Shown here: positions 10,301 to 17,637 of the stretch, one piece after another
Numbering within the stretch: position 1 is the stretch's first letter
Layout of the letters: each line of letters starts with the position of its first letter
Source of the DNA: Vreelandella lutescens
Lineage (GTDB): Bacteria > Pseudomonadota > Gammaproteobacteria > Pseudomonadales > Halomonadaceae
Length of the DNA: 64,000 nt
Direction: 5' to 3'
Assembly (NCBI RefSeq): GCF_014640815.1
Contig: NZ_BMHM01000002.1
Span: 1-64,000 of the forward strand
Position numbers and translations under genes: made by a program
Notes under the pieces: generated by a model
Database searches by the model: none
Seen by the model: only the letters and a program-made list of their open reading frames with translations
What the model was told of the DNA's origin: nothing

Positions 10301-11658
10301 TTTTCCGTGAGGGCGGCTTCGCTGCGGGCGCTGACACGAATGGGCAGCGGGGTGTCTGGTGTTTGGTACGGCGCGGCGGCTTTTTCCGGTGCGCTTTCTA
10401 AAATCACGTGGGCGTTAGCGCCGCCAAAGCCAAACGAGTTAATGCCAATCACCAAACGGCCTTCTGGCTTCAGGGGCTGTGCTTTGGTGACCACGCTTAA
10501 ATTCCACTCATCGAATTTGATGCGCGGGTTCAGCTTGCGAATGCCAATGGTGGCGGGCACTTCACGGTGCTGCAGGCTGTAAAGCGCCTTGGCAAGCCCG
10601 GCTACCCCTGAGGCGGTTTCTAAGTGGCCGACGTTGCTCTTCACCGAGCCAATCAATAGCGGCGTTTTACGATGTTTGCCGATGGCTTCGCCAATGGCGC
10701 GGGTTTCGATGGGGTCGCCAACGGCGGTGCCGGTGCCGTGGGCCTCTAAGTAATCGATTTCATCCGGGGAAATGCCCGCTTGTTCATAGGCGCGGCGCAT
10801 TAGATCCGTTTGGGCGCTGGGGTTCGGCACCGTCAGGCCCGATTTATGACCATCGGTATTCACCGCTGACCCTGCGACCACGGCCAAAATATTATCGCCA
10901 TCGGCGACGGCTAGATCGTAATCCTTGAGCAGGAATATCCCTGCACCTTCAGAGCGCACGTAGCCATTGCCCGCCTCATCGAACACTTGGCAGCGTCCAG
11001 TGGGCGAGAGCATGCTGGCTTTGGAAAAAATGATAAAGCCGTAGGGGTGCAGGTGCAGGCTGATGCCGCCCGCCAGTGCCATGGTGGTTTCGCCGCTGCG
11101 GATCGACTGACAAGCCTGGTGAAACGCTACCATGGAGGACGAACACGCGGTATCCAGCGACATGCTGGGGCCATGCAGGTCGAACACGTAGGAAAGACGG
11201 TTTGAGGCAATACTGGAGGTATTACCCGTGGCGGTGGAAGCATCAATCGCCGCCATGTCATCCGCTAGGCGATAAGAGTAATCAAGGCTGGCGACGCCCA
11301 GGAAAACGCCGCACTGGCTGCCGCGCAGAGTGCTGGGCAGAATGCCCGCGCTTTCCATGGTTTCCCAGGCAAGCTCCAGCAGCATGCGTTGCTGGGGGTC
11401 CATATTGGCGGCTTCGCGGGGGGAGATGCCGAAAAACTCTGCGTCGAAGCCGCTGATATCGCCCAGGCTGCCCGCCGCAAACGTGACGCTGGTGCCGGGG
11501 TGGCGTTTATCAGGATGCCAGAAGGCATCATGGCTCCAGCGATCTGGGGCCACTTGGGTGACGAGGTCTTTTTCGGCTTGCAGGTCTTGCCAGAACGTTT
11601 CAGGGGTGGTGCCGGGGAAACGATGGGCGGCGCCGATAATGGCCACACGTTTAGTCAT
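4327..11658 (-). CDS. Type I polyketide/fatty acid synthase (RkpA-like; KS-AT-DH-psiMT-ER-KR-ACP)
   Basis: A 2,443-residue single-module, fully reducing synthase. KS (1-425): Cys172 in DTACSSS, His307 in EAHGTGT, His345 in KSNVGHLE. AT (about 520-830): Ser619 in GHSVGE, with YAFHS (720-724), a malonyl-type signature. DH (about 890-1170): His920 and Asp1084 in HPGILDS. Residues about 1230-1500 resemble a C-methyltransferase domain, but motif I is degenerate (LLEAGPCAPALG, about 1334-1345), so it is probably inactive. A KR structural half follows (about 1600-1690). ER (1710-2030): HGAAGGVG. KR (2050-2240): GGLGGFG, with Ser2186/2187, Tyr2200 and Asn2204. ACP: Ser2363 in GFDSLMG. No thioesterase is present. 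AGGAG precedes the ATG, which overlaps the upstream stop (ATGA). The expected product is a saturated acyl chain made iteratively; chain length is unknown. Confidence 0.9.
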   Translation of the reverse strand: MTKRVAIIGAAHRFPGTTPETFWQDLQAEKDLVTQVAPDRWSHDAFWHPDKRHPGTSVTFAAGSLGDISGFDAEFFGISPREAANMDPQQRMLLELAWETMESAGILPSTLRGSQCGVFLGVASLDYSYRLADDMAAIDASTATGNTSSIASNRLSYVFDLHGPSMSLDTACSSSMVAFHQACQSIRSGETTMALAGGISLHLHPYGFIIFSKASMLSPTGRCQVFDEAGNGYVRSEGAGIFLLKDYDLAVADGDNILAVVAGSAVNTDGHKSGLTVPNPSAQTDLMRRAYEQAGISPDEIDYLEAHGTGTAVGDPIETRAIGEAIGKHRKTPLLIGSVKSNVGHLETASGVAGLAKALYSLQHREVPATIGIRKLNPRIKFDEWNLSVVTKAQPLKPEGRLVIGINSFGFGGANAHVILESAPEKAAAPYQTPDTPLPIRVSARSEAALTENARALAKHLQESGQGFYDIAHTLFHHREQHSHGALCFASNAEEAANALRQFAEGNASQVLTLERLADAKGPVFVYDGNGCQWETMGHDLLDTDADFTAAIDRVDALFQRYGSFSLRDELAGRNKPEGEESRFVRTEIAQPALFALQVALTEWLKAQGVTPAAVFGHSVGEVAAAWASGALSLEDAVKVIYYRSDYQGKTRGLGEMTAVAMSADDIAPWLAKPEFNRVSLAGINSPKGITLAGDRDQLSELEATLSGQDIFAKRLPLDYAFHSPAMDSIQSGVVDALADIQPQATKVPYVSTVTGDVSEGTALDAHYWWLNIREPVLFDSAATALIEQGYNVFVEVGAHPILRRYLNESLREQERSGLVFGTIERHKPGLEGLNRTRSQLLLSGLHLDSQRFFPVEGQRVLLPRYSWQRTHLWVQGTNDGQGLLSRYYQHPLLGYPLAQQEHTWESQLDTKRQPWLSDHVVGEGAVFPGAGFVELALAAALQQKETPVLDIEELEIRAPLLLDGPNGRAMRLTLDPDDGRLEIHSREPATGSEWQLNAVARRMRESRGFLLNRQAPALPKRDADYTLAEHLQMAERIGLHYGPAFQAIQRGWIEGDSVIGEIQLSDEVTTQLDTLHVHPGILDSAFQMFIPLLAQHSEFAAQLAFVPVRVGRIQVNAEAGAPVLARAVMGKRAPHSFTADFELYDAQGRAVAVLSQTRFKAIRLNRAHHQHFSYLDVELTPAPLNAVALPLPADALTRLMGLSDAYSASTGQRYAQEVAPLLDSLSEAFAHDASSTADDDEAPLPPEAIWQLLVQDYPDYFAPIHVVGRLGLHREPLLTGSDTLESLGISAEHLAGINRVLIGEHGWQVLARELGSLMEASLVALPTGQRLNLLEAGPCAPALGQRLLEQLAHGKPGVNDTYRYRALTTSDTARHQAEQLQERYPLMDIQPLDEALPALADAQKAQLAFVSADITQPDRTRQLIDALPAQLAPGAQVMVIGLHPSRWLDDLLATPGIDQAALEQNTLIEWLTSQGLSVSAPMELEENGAYLLHAQQPAHNDTNVQVSIAQTLLVADAQQEALAVALAEQLNSHADHSVWLRVSDAAPQTLLNEALADQLETPAALNVLDLRELGSTTTQAQTQRCFGAQQWSLALEASGLEAQGTTLTLWLATQGYQHADDAALWGFGRSLANEAVGHSVTLIDLPDAPSAAALACVAGSIATPDSENELVVTQEGTRFATRLRTLPAPHPEKTASEAPRQAMTLGFTLPGQLRQLQWRPRQLPELGADDVEVRVKATGLNFRDVMYTLGLLSDEAIENGFAGPTLGLEFSGEVVAVGSNIQHLTPGQGVVGFGPASFSDRVIASQHAVAPLPEGVSYAAAATIPTTFFTVYYALKHLARLEPGEKVLIHGAAGGVGIAALQIAQWMGAEIYATVGSEEKRDFLRLMGEERLYDSRSLTFAEEILEDTQGEGVDIVLNSLAGEAINQNLRALRPFGRFLELGKRDFYENTHIGLRPFRNNLSYFGIDSDQLMKVQPALTQRLFGEMMALFNDGTLSPLPFTAFSHSQVIDAFRYMQQARQIGKVVVTYEQPIAQPHQEQLGTASMTLASDASYLVTGGLGGFGLKTAQWLVDKGARELILLSRSGPASEEAQAAVAAFEAQGVKVLAAACDITDRDALAKVLERAKSELSPLRGIVHAATVIDDGLIRNLDAERIQKVLSPKIDGAKHLEALTANDTLDFFVLYSSATTLFGNPGQANYVAANHWLEAFAARRRSQGLPATCVRWGAIEDVGFLARNTRTRDALQERLGGSALRSDDALKVLEQMLLTPGTSLGVLELEWGALARFLPTSNAPRFDEIARASDDDGSLDSDDDISALLADLSPEELHSTITELLRAELASILLIDEEKIDVNRSVYDMGFDSLMGVELMTAIENRLGVQVPVMVLSEASTLDKLAGVLIQKLHQHDDDVEESPQDALASLAARHGADGITSEPASSPATETP

Positions 11659-13274
11659 TCTTGCTCCTGAGGTTCTGGTTCTGCCTTGATCACATCGTTA
11701 CTTATATCGCGTCCAAACACTTGTTTAAATAGCCGGACGCCAAGTTCGTTGGCTGCTACTCCCTGCGTAGGGTGCTCCGCAGGCGTTTGGTCAGGCGGTG
11801 TTGGTTGGGTTGACCATATCATGTATGGGGTGCTCCCCGTAGGGGGCGTAAAGTGCCCATACGCATCTGGCAGTATAGGTACATGGTCGCCATACCAGCC
11901 CAGTAAACCAGGCCTAGCGCGTTCGTTTAGCGCTGTTTTAACGTTTGCCAACATTTGATCAGCTTCACCTAAATGGTGCAAATACACGGCTAATTCGCGT
12001 AGGTGGCTAGGAAGAGGCCATGCCGCATGGGGCAGTGTGTCTGCCAAGCGCGCCTGGGTAGGGGCTTCTAAATGCAGCGGGCCGTGGTTTTCCATGGTGA
12101 TCACAAAAATAAATAGCGGCCTATTATCGTCATCTTTGAGCAGGCGTCCAACCTTTCGTGCTACGGCTCGGTCGCCGATGTACTGCCCATGCTTATCTTG
12201 GCTGGTAAAGGAGGCGATATCTATAAAGGTGTCAAAGCCTAGTAGGGGAATCACCTTATCGCGCATATAAAACGTGGCTGGGTAGGGGTGAACGCATACG
12301 GTGCGATAACCCTGTGCCCGAAAAGCGCTGGCCACGCTTGGCAGTGGGTGGCGGCTTACGGTGCGATAGGGGTTGAACTGCCGAGGCCCCCAGTGATGAG
12401 GCGCAATGCCGGTGAGGACGGCGCACTCGGTACGCACGGTGTTGGCCCCCCAGGCGGGCACGCTGAGTTCGCCTTTTTCGATGGATTCCTGGCACGTGGC
12501 ATCAAAATGCTGCAGCAGCGTGTTAGCAACGTCTGGGCACCAGGGGCGCGGGTCAAAAAATGACTCACTCTGTACCAGAACCACGTTGGGTAAGACGGCG
12601 TCGAGGGCGGTGGACGTCAACGCCTGCTGGCTGACTTCTTTAAAGGGCGAGGCATCAGGCGAGGGTGGAGTAGAGCGCATAAGCGCGACGCCGTAGGCCC
12701 AAAGGCTGGCATGCAGCCCAACGCGGTGAAGGTCATCGATGGGGTCAAGCGTCATGGCGGGAAGTGCGCGTACTCCCACACCTACCAGCAGAGCGCCCGC
12801 TGCACTCAGTAGCAGCGTGCTTTGCAAGAAGAGACTAGCGCCCCATTGGCTGACGAAAGACGCTTCTAAGTAGAGGAAGCTGCCAATGGCGATAGCCCCC
12901 GCGCTGCTGGCAGCGATGGCAAGGCCAATGCCAAAAAACGGTACGTAAAGCCTGGGGTGCAAAATAGCGTCCCAGAAGTATTCAAAGTCGTGGCAAATAA
13001 AGGGTTCATTCAGGGTGTTGGATTTGGTATTGCTCGATTGAACCACGACCAGCTGAAGCGACAGCACAAAGACGACGGCAAACCAGGGGCGCTGAAGGAG
13101 TAGGGTAAATAATCCAAACAGCAGTAGCCAGCTGCCTACGTGGACAGCATTCGCGGCAATGGAGCGTTTCCAAAGAGGAGCAGGTCGTGGCGATAGCAGC
13201 GCTTCAAACGCGAAGCTGCCCAATAGCCCTACGAGCAGTGGCAGGCTTATCGATATCAGCAGGCTGGAAAGCAT
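11655..13274 (-). CDS. Membrane sulfatase-fold protein, LTA-synthase-like (RkpI-like)
   Basis: A 539-residue protein with four or five N-terminal membrane helices (within about 1-172) followed by an alkaline phosphatase/sulfatase-fold domain (about 228-510). Metal and nucleophile features of the LTA synthase/phosphoglycerol transferase group are visible: LVQSESFFD (about 234-242), WGANTVRTECAVLTG with the likely nucleophile Thr279, and WYGDHVPIL near the end of the domain. Such enzymes move phosphoglycerol or phosphoethanolamine from phospholipids outside the cytoplasmic membrane. It is coupled to its neighbours: 1 bp after the SDR stop and a 4-bp overlap with the PKS start. I infer it modifies or transfers a headgroup on the lipid or glycan made by the operon. 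Sulfatase activity is less likely, but substrate assignment is open. Confidence 0.75.
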   Translation of the reverse strand: MLSSLLISISLPLLVGLLGSFAFEALLSPRPAPLWKRSIAANAVHVGSWLLLFGLFTLLLQRPWFAVVFVLSLQLVVVQSSNTKSNTLNEPFICHDFEYFWDAILHPRLYVPFFGIGLAIAASSAGAIAIGSFLYLEASFVSQWGASLFLQSTLLLSAAGALLVGVGVRALPAMTLDPIDDLHRVGLHASLWAYGVALMRSTPPSPDASPFKEVSQQALTSTALDAVLPNVVLVQSESFFDPRPWCPDVANTLLQHFDATCQESIEKGELSVPAWGANTVRTECAVLTGIAPHHWGPRQFNPYRTVSRHPLPSVASAFRAQGYRTVCVHPYPATFYMRDKVIPLLGFDTFIDIASFTSQDKHGQYIGDRAVARKVGRLLKDDDNRPLFIFVITMENHGPLHLEAPTQARLADTLPHAAWPLPSHLRELAVYLHHLGEADQMLANVKTALNERARPGLLGWYGDHVPILPDAYGHFTPPTGSTPYMIWSTQPTPPDQTPAEHPTQGVAANELGVRLFKQVFGRDISNDVIKAEPEPQEQE

Positions 13275-13275
13275 G

Positions 13276-14121
13276 TTACTGGCCCCCTACATGATCAAAA
13301 CCCAGCCGTTTGATCAGCCACTGCGAGACGCCTGCCGGCAGTACGGCCAGCCACCAAGTACCAAAATTCAGCGGGAAGGGAAAGCTGACCCGTGCACGGT
13401 TGGCTCGAATGCCGCGAGCGATGACTTTCGCCGCCCGTTCTGGCGGCCACTCCCAAGGCTTGGGGCCGGGCATGGCGTTGCACATCGGTGAGGTAACGTA
13501 GCCAGGCATGACGACCGTCACGCCAATGCCACAGGGGGAAAGCAGCCCACGCAGGGCTTCGCCGTAGGCTTTAATGCCCGCTTTGCTGGCGCTGTAGGTG
13601 GGCGTGCTGGGCAGCCCATGCCAGCCAGCTAGCGAACTGATAAATACTAACTGGCCGCTCCCGCGTTCGCGCATGGCGGGCACCAAGTGGTGCGCCATGG
13701 CGATGGGGGTCGTGAGGTTAATATCCAGCAACGCCTGAACCTCGGGCCAGGGCTCCAGCTCGCCTAACTGCTCCGGGTGAGTGTTTTTGCCCGCGTTGGC
13801 GATGACGATGTCTGGTAGCTGCTCGTTGCTGAGTGTGGTGAGCCACTGCGCAAGTGCATCGCTATCGTTGAGATTGACAGACGAGAGCGTCACTTGGGCC
13901 CCTTGCTCGCGGCACTGGCTAGCCACCTGTTCTAGCGCGCCGGTGTTTCGGCCATGGAGAATGAGGTGCGTCTCGTTTGAGGCGTACTCCCTGGCGAGTG
14001 CGCCACCAATCGCGCCTGTCGCCCCGGTGATCAGCACGCAGCGTGAGCGTTTTGTCTGTTCCGTTGTTGTAAAATTAGCGGTGACGTCAGGTGTGGCATC
14101 GGCGGGGGCATTAATGCTCAC
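13276..14121 (-). CDS. Short-chain dehydrogenase/reductase (RkpH-like)
   Basis: A 281-residue classical SDR. After an N-terminal extension of about 27 residues come the NAD(P)-binding TGATGAIGG (about 32-40), NAG (109-111), the catalytic Ser163, and Tyr176/Lys180 in YSASK. The C-terminal stretch (about 245-270, LAVLPAGVSQWLIKRLGF) could contact the membrane. In the sphingoid-type logic proposed for the operon, it would reduce the 3-ketone made by the alpha-oxoamine synthase to a 3-hydroxyl, like 3-ketosphinganine reductase. It overlaps kpsS by 4 bp and ends 1 bp before the sulfatase-fold gene. SDR membership is certain; the substrate is inferred from neighbours only. Confidence 0.8.
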   Translation of the reverse strand: MSINAPADATPDVTANFTTTEQTKRSRCVLITGATGAIGGALAREYASNETHLILHGRNTGALEQVASQCREQGAQVTLSSVNLNDSDALAQWLTTLSNEQLPDIVIANAGKNTHPEQLGELEPWPEVQALLDINLTTPIAMAHHLVPAMRERGSGQLVFISSLAGWHGLPSTPTYSASKAGIKAYGEALRGLLSPCGIGVTVVMPGYVTSPMCNAMPGPKPWEWPPERAAKVIARGIRANRARVSFPFPLNFGTWWLAVLPAGVSQWLIKRLGFDHVGGQ

Positions 14122-15368
14122 AGTAGCTTCTCCAGCGGCGATGGGCAGGCTTCTAATATCTGCGCGGCGTTATTAACCGCGAGATCAATGCCTGGCTGGC
14201 AGTAAAAACCGCCGTTTACTTGCGCCGCATGCATCACGGTATTGCGGAAGTAACCAAACAGTTCTGTGCTGGGCGGTGGCGGTTGATGCCAAAACTCCTC
14301 CAGCGAGCCTTCGTAGGTAAGGCCTGCTAGGTTGTAGATGGGGTCGCTCAGGGTGAATGTAGGGCATTGATGCTCCAGCGAGACAATACCAACGGTGCTG
14401 TTCACAGTGACGGTGCCTACCGCATGCTTAATGAGCGCGTTGAGATCCCCCGACTCCAGATACACGATGCGCCCGTTTAAGCCATAAAAGTCAGAGAGCC
14501 GCGCAATGATGCTGGGATAGTTGACCAGCCCCATGTCCAAGGGATGATTTTTAATGCATAGCAGCGCATCGCTGGGGGCATGTTCGGCAAACGACCCCAT
14601 AACGTGATCCATCACCTCTTCCATATTGGCGTAGGGAGAGTGGTCACGAATTTGGGCGTCTGTATTGAGCTGTAAGGGCAACATAAAGTAGGGCTTGCCG
14701 CTTTCAATCAGCGTTTTAATACGTTGTGCATCATGTTTCTTCCACTGTTTGAGCAGTGTGAAGCGTTTTATATAGCCTGCGTACTCTACCGGCGCGGTAA
14801 TCGGCGCGTGGTTGCGGTAGCGGGGTGCCACTAGCGGGTTAGCCAGCCCAGCAACATGGTAGGCCACATCGTGCATGGCGCGAATTTTAAACGATGAGCG
14901 AAAGCGTACCGGGGTAGGAAGCTCAGGAAGTGCTTTGCCGGTCTCATAAAACCAAGTGGGGTCGCGGGGCAGTAGCGAATGCCCATTCACACCTTCACGC
15001 TCCAGCGTTACCCAGAAAGGGCGAAAATAGCCCTCTTCAAAGACATGGGTGCGAATGCCGGCAGCGGGCGCTTGGTCTACCGCAGGGCGGTGAATGGGGC
15101 GGCGGTCTCCGAAAAGAATTTGGTCCGTGATGCCATAACGTTGCCATAGCGAGGTGATGTAGGCGGGCAGTTCGCTGAGCGGGCCGCGAAACAGGTGGCT
15201 GTGGCTATGAGTGCGCTGCCAGTAGACGAGATCGCCTGCATTGAAGTTGACTTTCACCACGCGGTGGCCGTCATCGGTTAGGCGGCGGGCTAAACGCTGG
15301 TAAAAGGGCGAGCAAACGCCTTGTAAGAATAAGAATGCGCGCTTTTGCTTCAACTCAATGGCTTCCAA
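14118..15368 (-). CDS. kpsS: Capsule polysaccharide Kdo transferase KpsS-like
   Basis: A 416-residue protein of the KpsS capsule biosynthesis family, starting AFLFLQGVCSPFYQRLARRL, the typical KpsS opening. In ABC-transporter (group 2) capsules, KpsS adds the first beta-Kdo to the lipid acceptor (lyso-phosphatidylglycerol in E. coli) on the cytoplasmic face, and KpsC then extends the Kdo linker. Conserved later segments include IKNHPLDMGLVNY and NSTVGIVSLEHQCPTFTLSDPIYN. It overlaps kpsC by 14 bp and the SDR gene by 4 bp. No kpsMTED or kpsFU genes are in the window, so export and CMP-Kdo supply must come from elsewhere. Its acceptor here may be the operon's own lipid. Confidence 0.85.
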   Translation of the reverse strand: MEAIELKQKRAFLFLQGVCSPFYQRLARRLTDDGHRVVKVNFNAGDLVYWQRTHSHSHLFRGPLSELPAYITSLWQRYGITDQILFGDRRPIHRPAVDQAPAAGIRTHVFEEGYFRPFWVTLEREGVNGHSLLPRDPTWFYETGKALPELPTPVRFRSSFKIRAMHDVAYHVAGLANPLVAPRYRNHAPITAPVEYAGYIKRFTLLKQWKKHDAQRIKTLIESGKPYFMLPLQLNTDAQIRDHSPYANMEEVMDHVMGSFAEHAPSDALLCIKNHPLDMGLVNYPSIIARLSDFYGLNGRIVYLESGDLNALIKHAVGTVTVNSTVGIVSLEHQCPTFTLSDPIYNLAGLTYEGSLEEFWHQPPPPSTELFGYFRNTVMHAAQVNGGFYCQPGIDLAVNNAAQILEACPSPLEKLL

Positions 15369-17373
15369 TCAATAAGTTACGATAGCAACGATAAATGCGC
15401 TGCTTCCATGTAAGTAGAGGTTTTTGTGCTCTAGATTGTTGTAACTTTGCCCGTTCCAACAGGCTGACGACAGTCTCGGCGTTGCACAGCTGACCAGAGG
15501 CGGGGTCGACGTAATTTGGGTACAGCAATAGCGTGCCAGCGACCAAAGCATCCAAGGAGAGTGTGCGTGTGCGCCTTGGGCAGTGCATGGCATCGTGTGT
15601 TAATCCCCAGCCTGCATAAAACGGTAAACCATAAGTGGTCACTTTGCGGTGACGCAGCAGGGCCTCAAAACCGGTCAGCGAACTCATGGTGTGTACCGCA
15701 TCGACGTGCTCCAAAAGGGCGGTGATGTCGATATGGCTGGCGTCTAAATCATACAGACGTTTGGCATCAGTATCGAGTTTGCCAATTCGCGCGCCGCTGA
15801 TCACATCAGGGTGAGCCTTGTAAATGATAAACGCATCCGGCTCAGCCTTGCGTACGGCTTTTAATAGCGCGCTGTTAGTGCTGACCTCCGGCGAGCCGGT
15901 GGCGATAGACGCATCGCTCTCTACTTGACCCGGCACCAGAATCACCGTTTGGTTATCGGGTAGGGCGACATCGGCTTCGCCGGGCACGTTATATTTTGAT
16001 AACTTCAACGCCACGAGACGTTGGCGAAGTTGGGCTGCCCTGGCGATCAAGTCTTCGCTGAACGTGCTTTCGTTGAGCAGTGTCTCCAGCTCGCTGGGCT
16101 GACGGGGGTCGTAGTAGATCCCGCAACGATCAATCACCAGAGAAAGTGGCTGGGTAAGATCTACCCCCAGGCCAACGGAGCGGATAAAACCATCTTCCAT
16201 ACGCCAAATATGAGGCATCTGGTCGCTGTGGCGGGTTTTAAAGGCATCGTCAATACGGCTTGACCAGACCAGCAGCCGCTGAGTCTCATTGACGTGGGCG
16301 GGGAGCTCTTTCTCATAGCGCACGTTAGCCGCTGGGCCTAAGAAGTTGCCGATAAAGCGACGCTTCCAGGAAGAAAAGCCACAGGCTTGCCATTCGCCAC
16401 GCAGCCGCTCTTGCTGACGCTTTTGGTCGGCAATCAGATGAATGGTGTCTTCTAACGTGGCTGGCTGCCCCGTGTAAGGGTTGGCATAGCGGGTGTAGCG
16501 CAGGTAAGCCGCTGCAAAAACATCTGCAAGCGTGCGTTTTTGAACCCGGCGCGGGCAGTGAAGCCGGTCATGGGTTAGCCCCCAGCCTGCATAAAAGGGC
16601 AGTCCAAAACAGTGAACGCGCTTACCTGCCATTAAGGCTTCAAAGCCTAACTGGCTCGTGACCACATAGACGTCTTCCACCTGGTCGAAGAGCGCCCAGG
16701 GGTTGATGTTGGCGCTCATCACTTTACAGCGGGGGTGGTTGAGTGCTTTGGTGAGGTGCCCCTGTTTCTTACCCGCAATCACATCAGGGTGGATTTTAAC
16801 CAGCACCTGGGCGTCAGGGTGATGGGTTAAGGCGTGTTCTAACATGAGCGAGAAGCTTGCTGCGCTGGCACCACCGTATTCAATCGATGCATCGCCTGCG
16901 GTTTGGTCAACCACCAGCACCTGGGCGTTAGCGTGGGTAGGCGCATGGTCAGGCGCATGATTATATTTGGAGAGCCGATGCTGCCGGAGCAGTGCCATGC
17001 AGTGCTCTGCTCGTGATAGCTCCTCAGGGCTGAAAGTGGCTGTGTTCAGCCAATTCTCTATATCGCTAGGGCGTGAGGCGTCGTAGTAGATGCCGGTGTA
17101 GTCAACCACCATGCTCTGGGGCTGATAGCCTGCGACGCCAAGCCCTAACGAGCGCAAAAAACCGTCCTCTAAACCAATGTAAGGGAGGTTGTGCCGCTTG
17201 GCATAGCGCCTAGCGAGTAGGCTGGTAGGCTTTAATCCCCAGCCCAGAACAGCATGCGGTTGAGAACTTAGCGGACGTATCAGCGAGACGTCGTCAAACT
17301 CGTTTAAAAATGCGGCGAGCGACGTAATGCTGCCAATGCCTTTAGAGGTATAACCCGCCGTACGTTTTGCCAT
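15355..17373 (-). CDS. kpsC: Capsule polysaccharide beta-Kdo transferase KpsC-like (RkpJ-like)
   Basis: A 672-residue protein built of two related halves. Each half carries a copy of the signature G(F)EAL...GLPFYAGWGLTHD..HCPRR, seen near residues 250-285 and 575-610, and each has KIHPD or YKAHPD plus SKYN motifs. KpsC proteins are dual-module retaining beta-Kdo transferases that alternate two linkages while building the poly-Kdo linker of capsules. Length fits the family. It is the first gene of the operon and overlaps kpsS. The chosen ATG has no clear Shine-Dalgarno; the preceding bases read CCTCCTCT in the coding direction. The N-terminal GYTSKGIG matches family starts, so the start is kept. 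Confidence 0.87.
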   Translation of the reverse strand: MAKRTAGYTSKGIGSITSLAAFLNEFDDVSLIRPLSSQPHAVLGWGLKPTSLLARRYAKRHNLPYIGLEDGFLRSLGLGVAGYQPQSMVVDYTGIYYDASRPSDIENWLNTATFSPEELSRAEHCMALLRQHRLSKYNHAPDHAPTHANAQVLVVDQTAGDASIEYGGASAASFSLMLEHALTHHPDAQVLVKIHPDVIAGKKQGHLTKALNHPRCKVMSANINPWALFDQVEDVYVVTSQLGFEALMAGKRVHCFGLPFYAGWGLTHDRLHCPRRVQKRTLADVFAAAYLRYTRYANPYTGQPATLEDTIHLIADQKRQQERLRGEWQACGFSSWKRRFIGNFLGPAANVRYEKELPAHVNETQRLLVWSSRIDDAFKTRHSDQMPHIWRMEDGFIRSVGLGVDLTQPLSLVIDRCGIYYDPRQPSELETLLNESTFSEDLIARAAQLRQRLVALKLSKYNVPGEADVALPDNQTVILVPGQVESDASIATGSPEVSTNSALLKAVRKAEPDAFIIYKAHPDVISGARIGKLDTDAKRLYDLDASHIDITALLEHVDAVHTMSSLTGFEALLRHRKVTTYGLPFYAGWGLTHDAMHCPRRTRTLSLDALVAGTLLLYPNYVDPASGQLCNAETVVSLLERAKLQQSRAQKPLLTWKQRIYRCYRNLLIGSH

Positions 17374-17520
17374 AGAGGAGGCCGCAGTGTCTTAAAAGGT
17401 GGTTTGCCGAGTAGGCGGCGAACATACGTGAAATAAGCGTCGTTATCAATTAAGCGGTTTCTGGTTTACCTTTGTGCAATATCCGTCATGCAGTGATACA
17501 GTTTGAAAGAGTTATCTAAG

Positions 17521-17534
17521 TTGACTTATATCAA
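17521..17534. promoter_or_regulatory. Candidate FNR/ANR-type box
   Basis: TTGACTTATATCAA matches the FNR/ANR consensus TTGAT-N4-ATCAA with one mismatch in the left half. It lies in the 264-bp divergent region between the capsule-lipid operon (starting 17,373, minus) and the diguanylate cyclase (starting 17,638, plus). It could serve either gene. Confidence 0.35.
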
Positions 17535-17580
17535 CGCGCACACGTCAGTTGTTTTTGGTAAATTCGTTGTCAATATCACG

Positions 17581-17606
17581 ATTGAGACTCAACCCGCAGT
17601 CTCAAT
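17581..17606. promoter_or_regulatory. Perfect 9-bp inverted repeat upstream of the diguanylate cyclase
   Basis: ATTGAGACT and AGTCTCAAT are exact inverted copies separated by CAACCCGC. The repeat ends 31 bp before the GTG at 17,638. It could be an operator or an mRNA leader hairpin. No long T tract follows, so a terminator is unlikely. The rest of 17,374-17,634 shows no gene. Confidence 0.45.
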
Positions 17607-17637
17607 TTAAGGAAAGTTAACGAAATAGGGATTTTTG

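Noticed and set aside
4634..11689. Many plus-strand frames of 70-160 residues opposite the PKS
   Set aside because: High-GC antisense shadows of a gene whose own frame is continuous and rich in domains.
17400..17440. GGCGGCGAAC near 17,424 as an ops element for RfaH
   Set aside because: It matches the ops consensus poorly and lies on the strand opposite to the operon.
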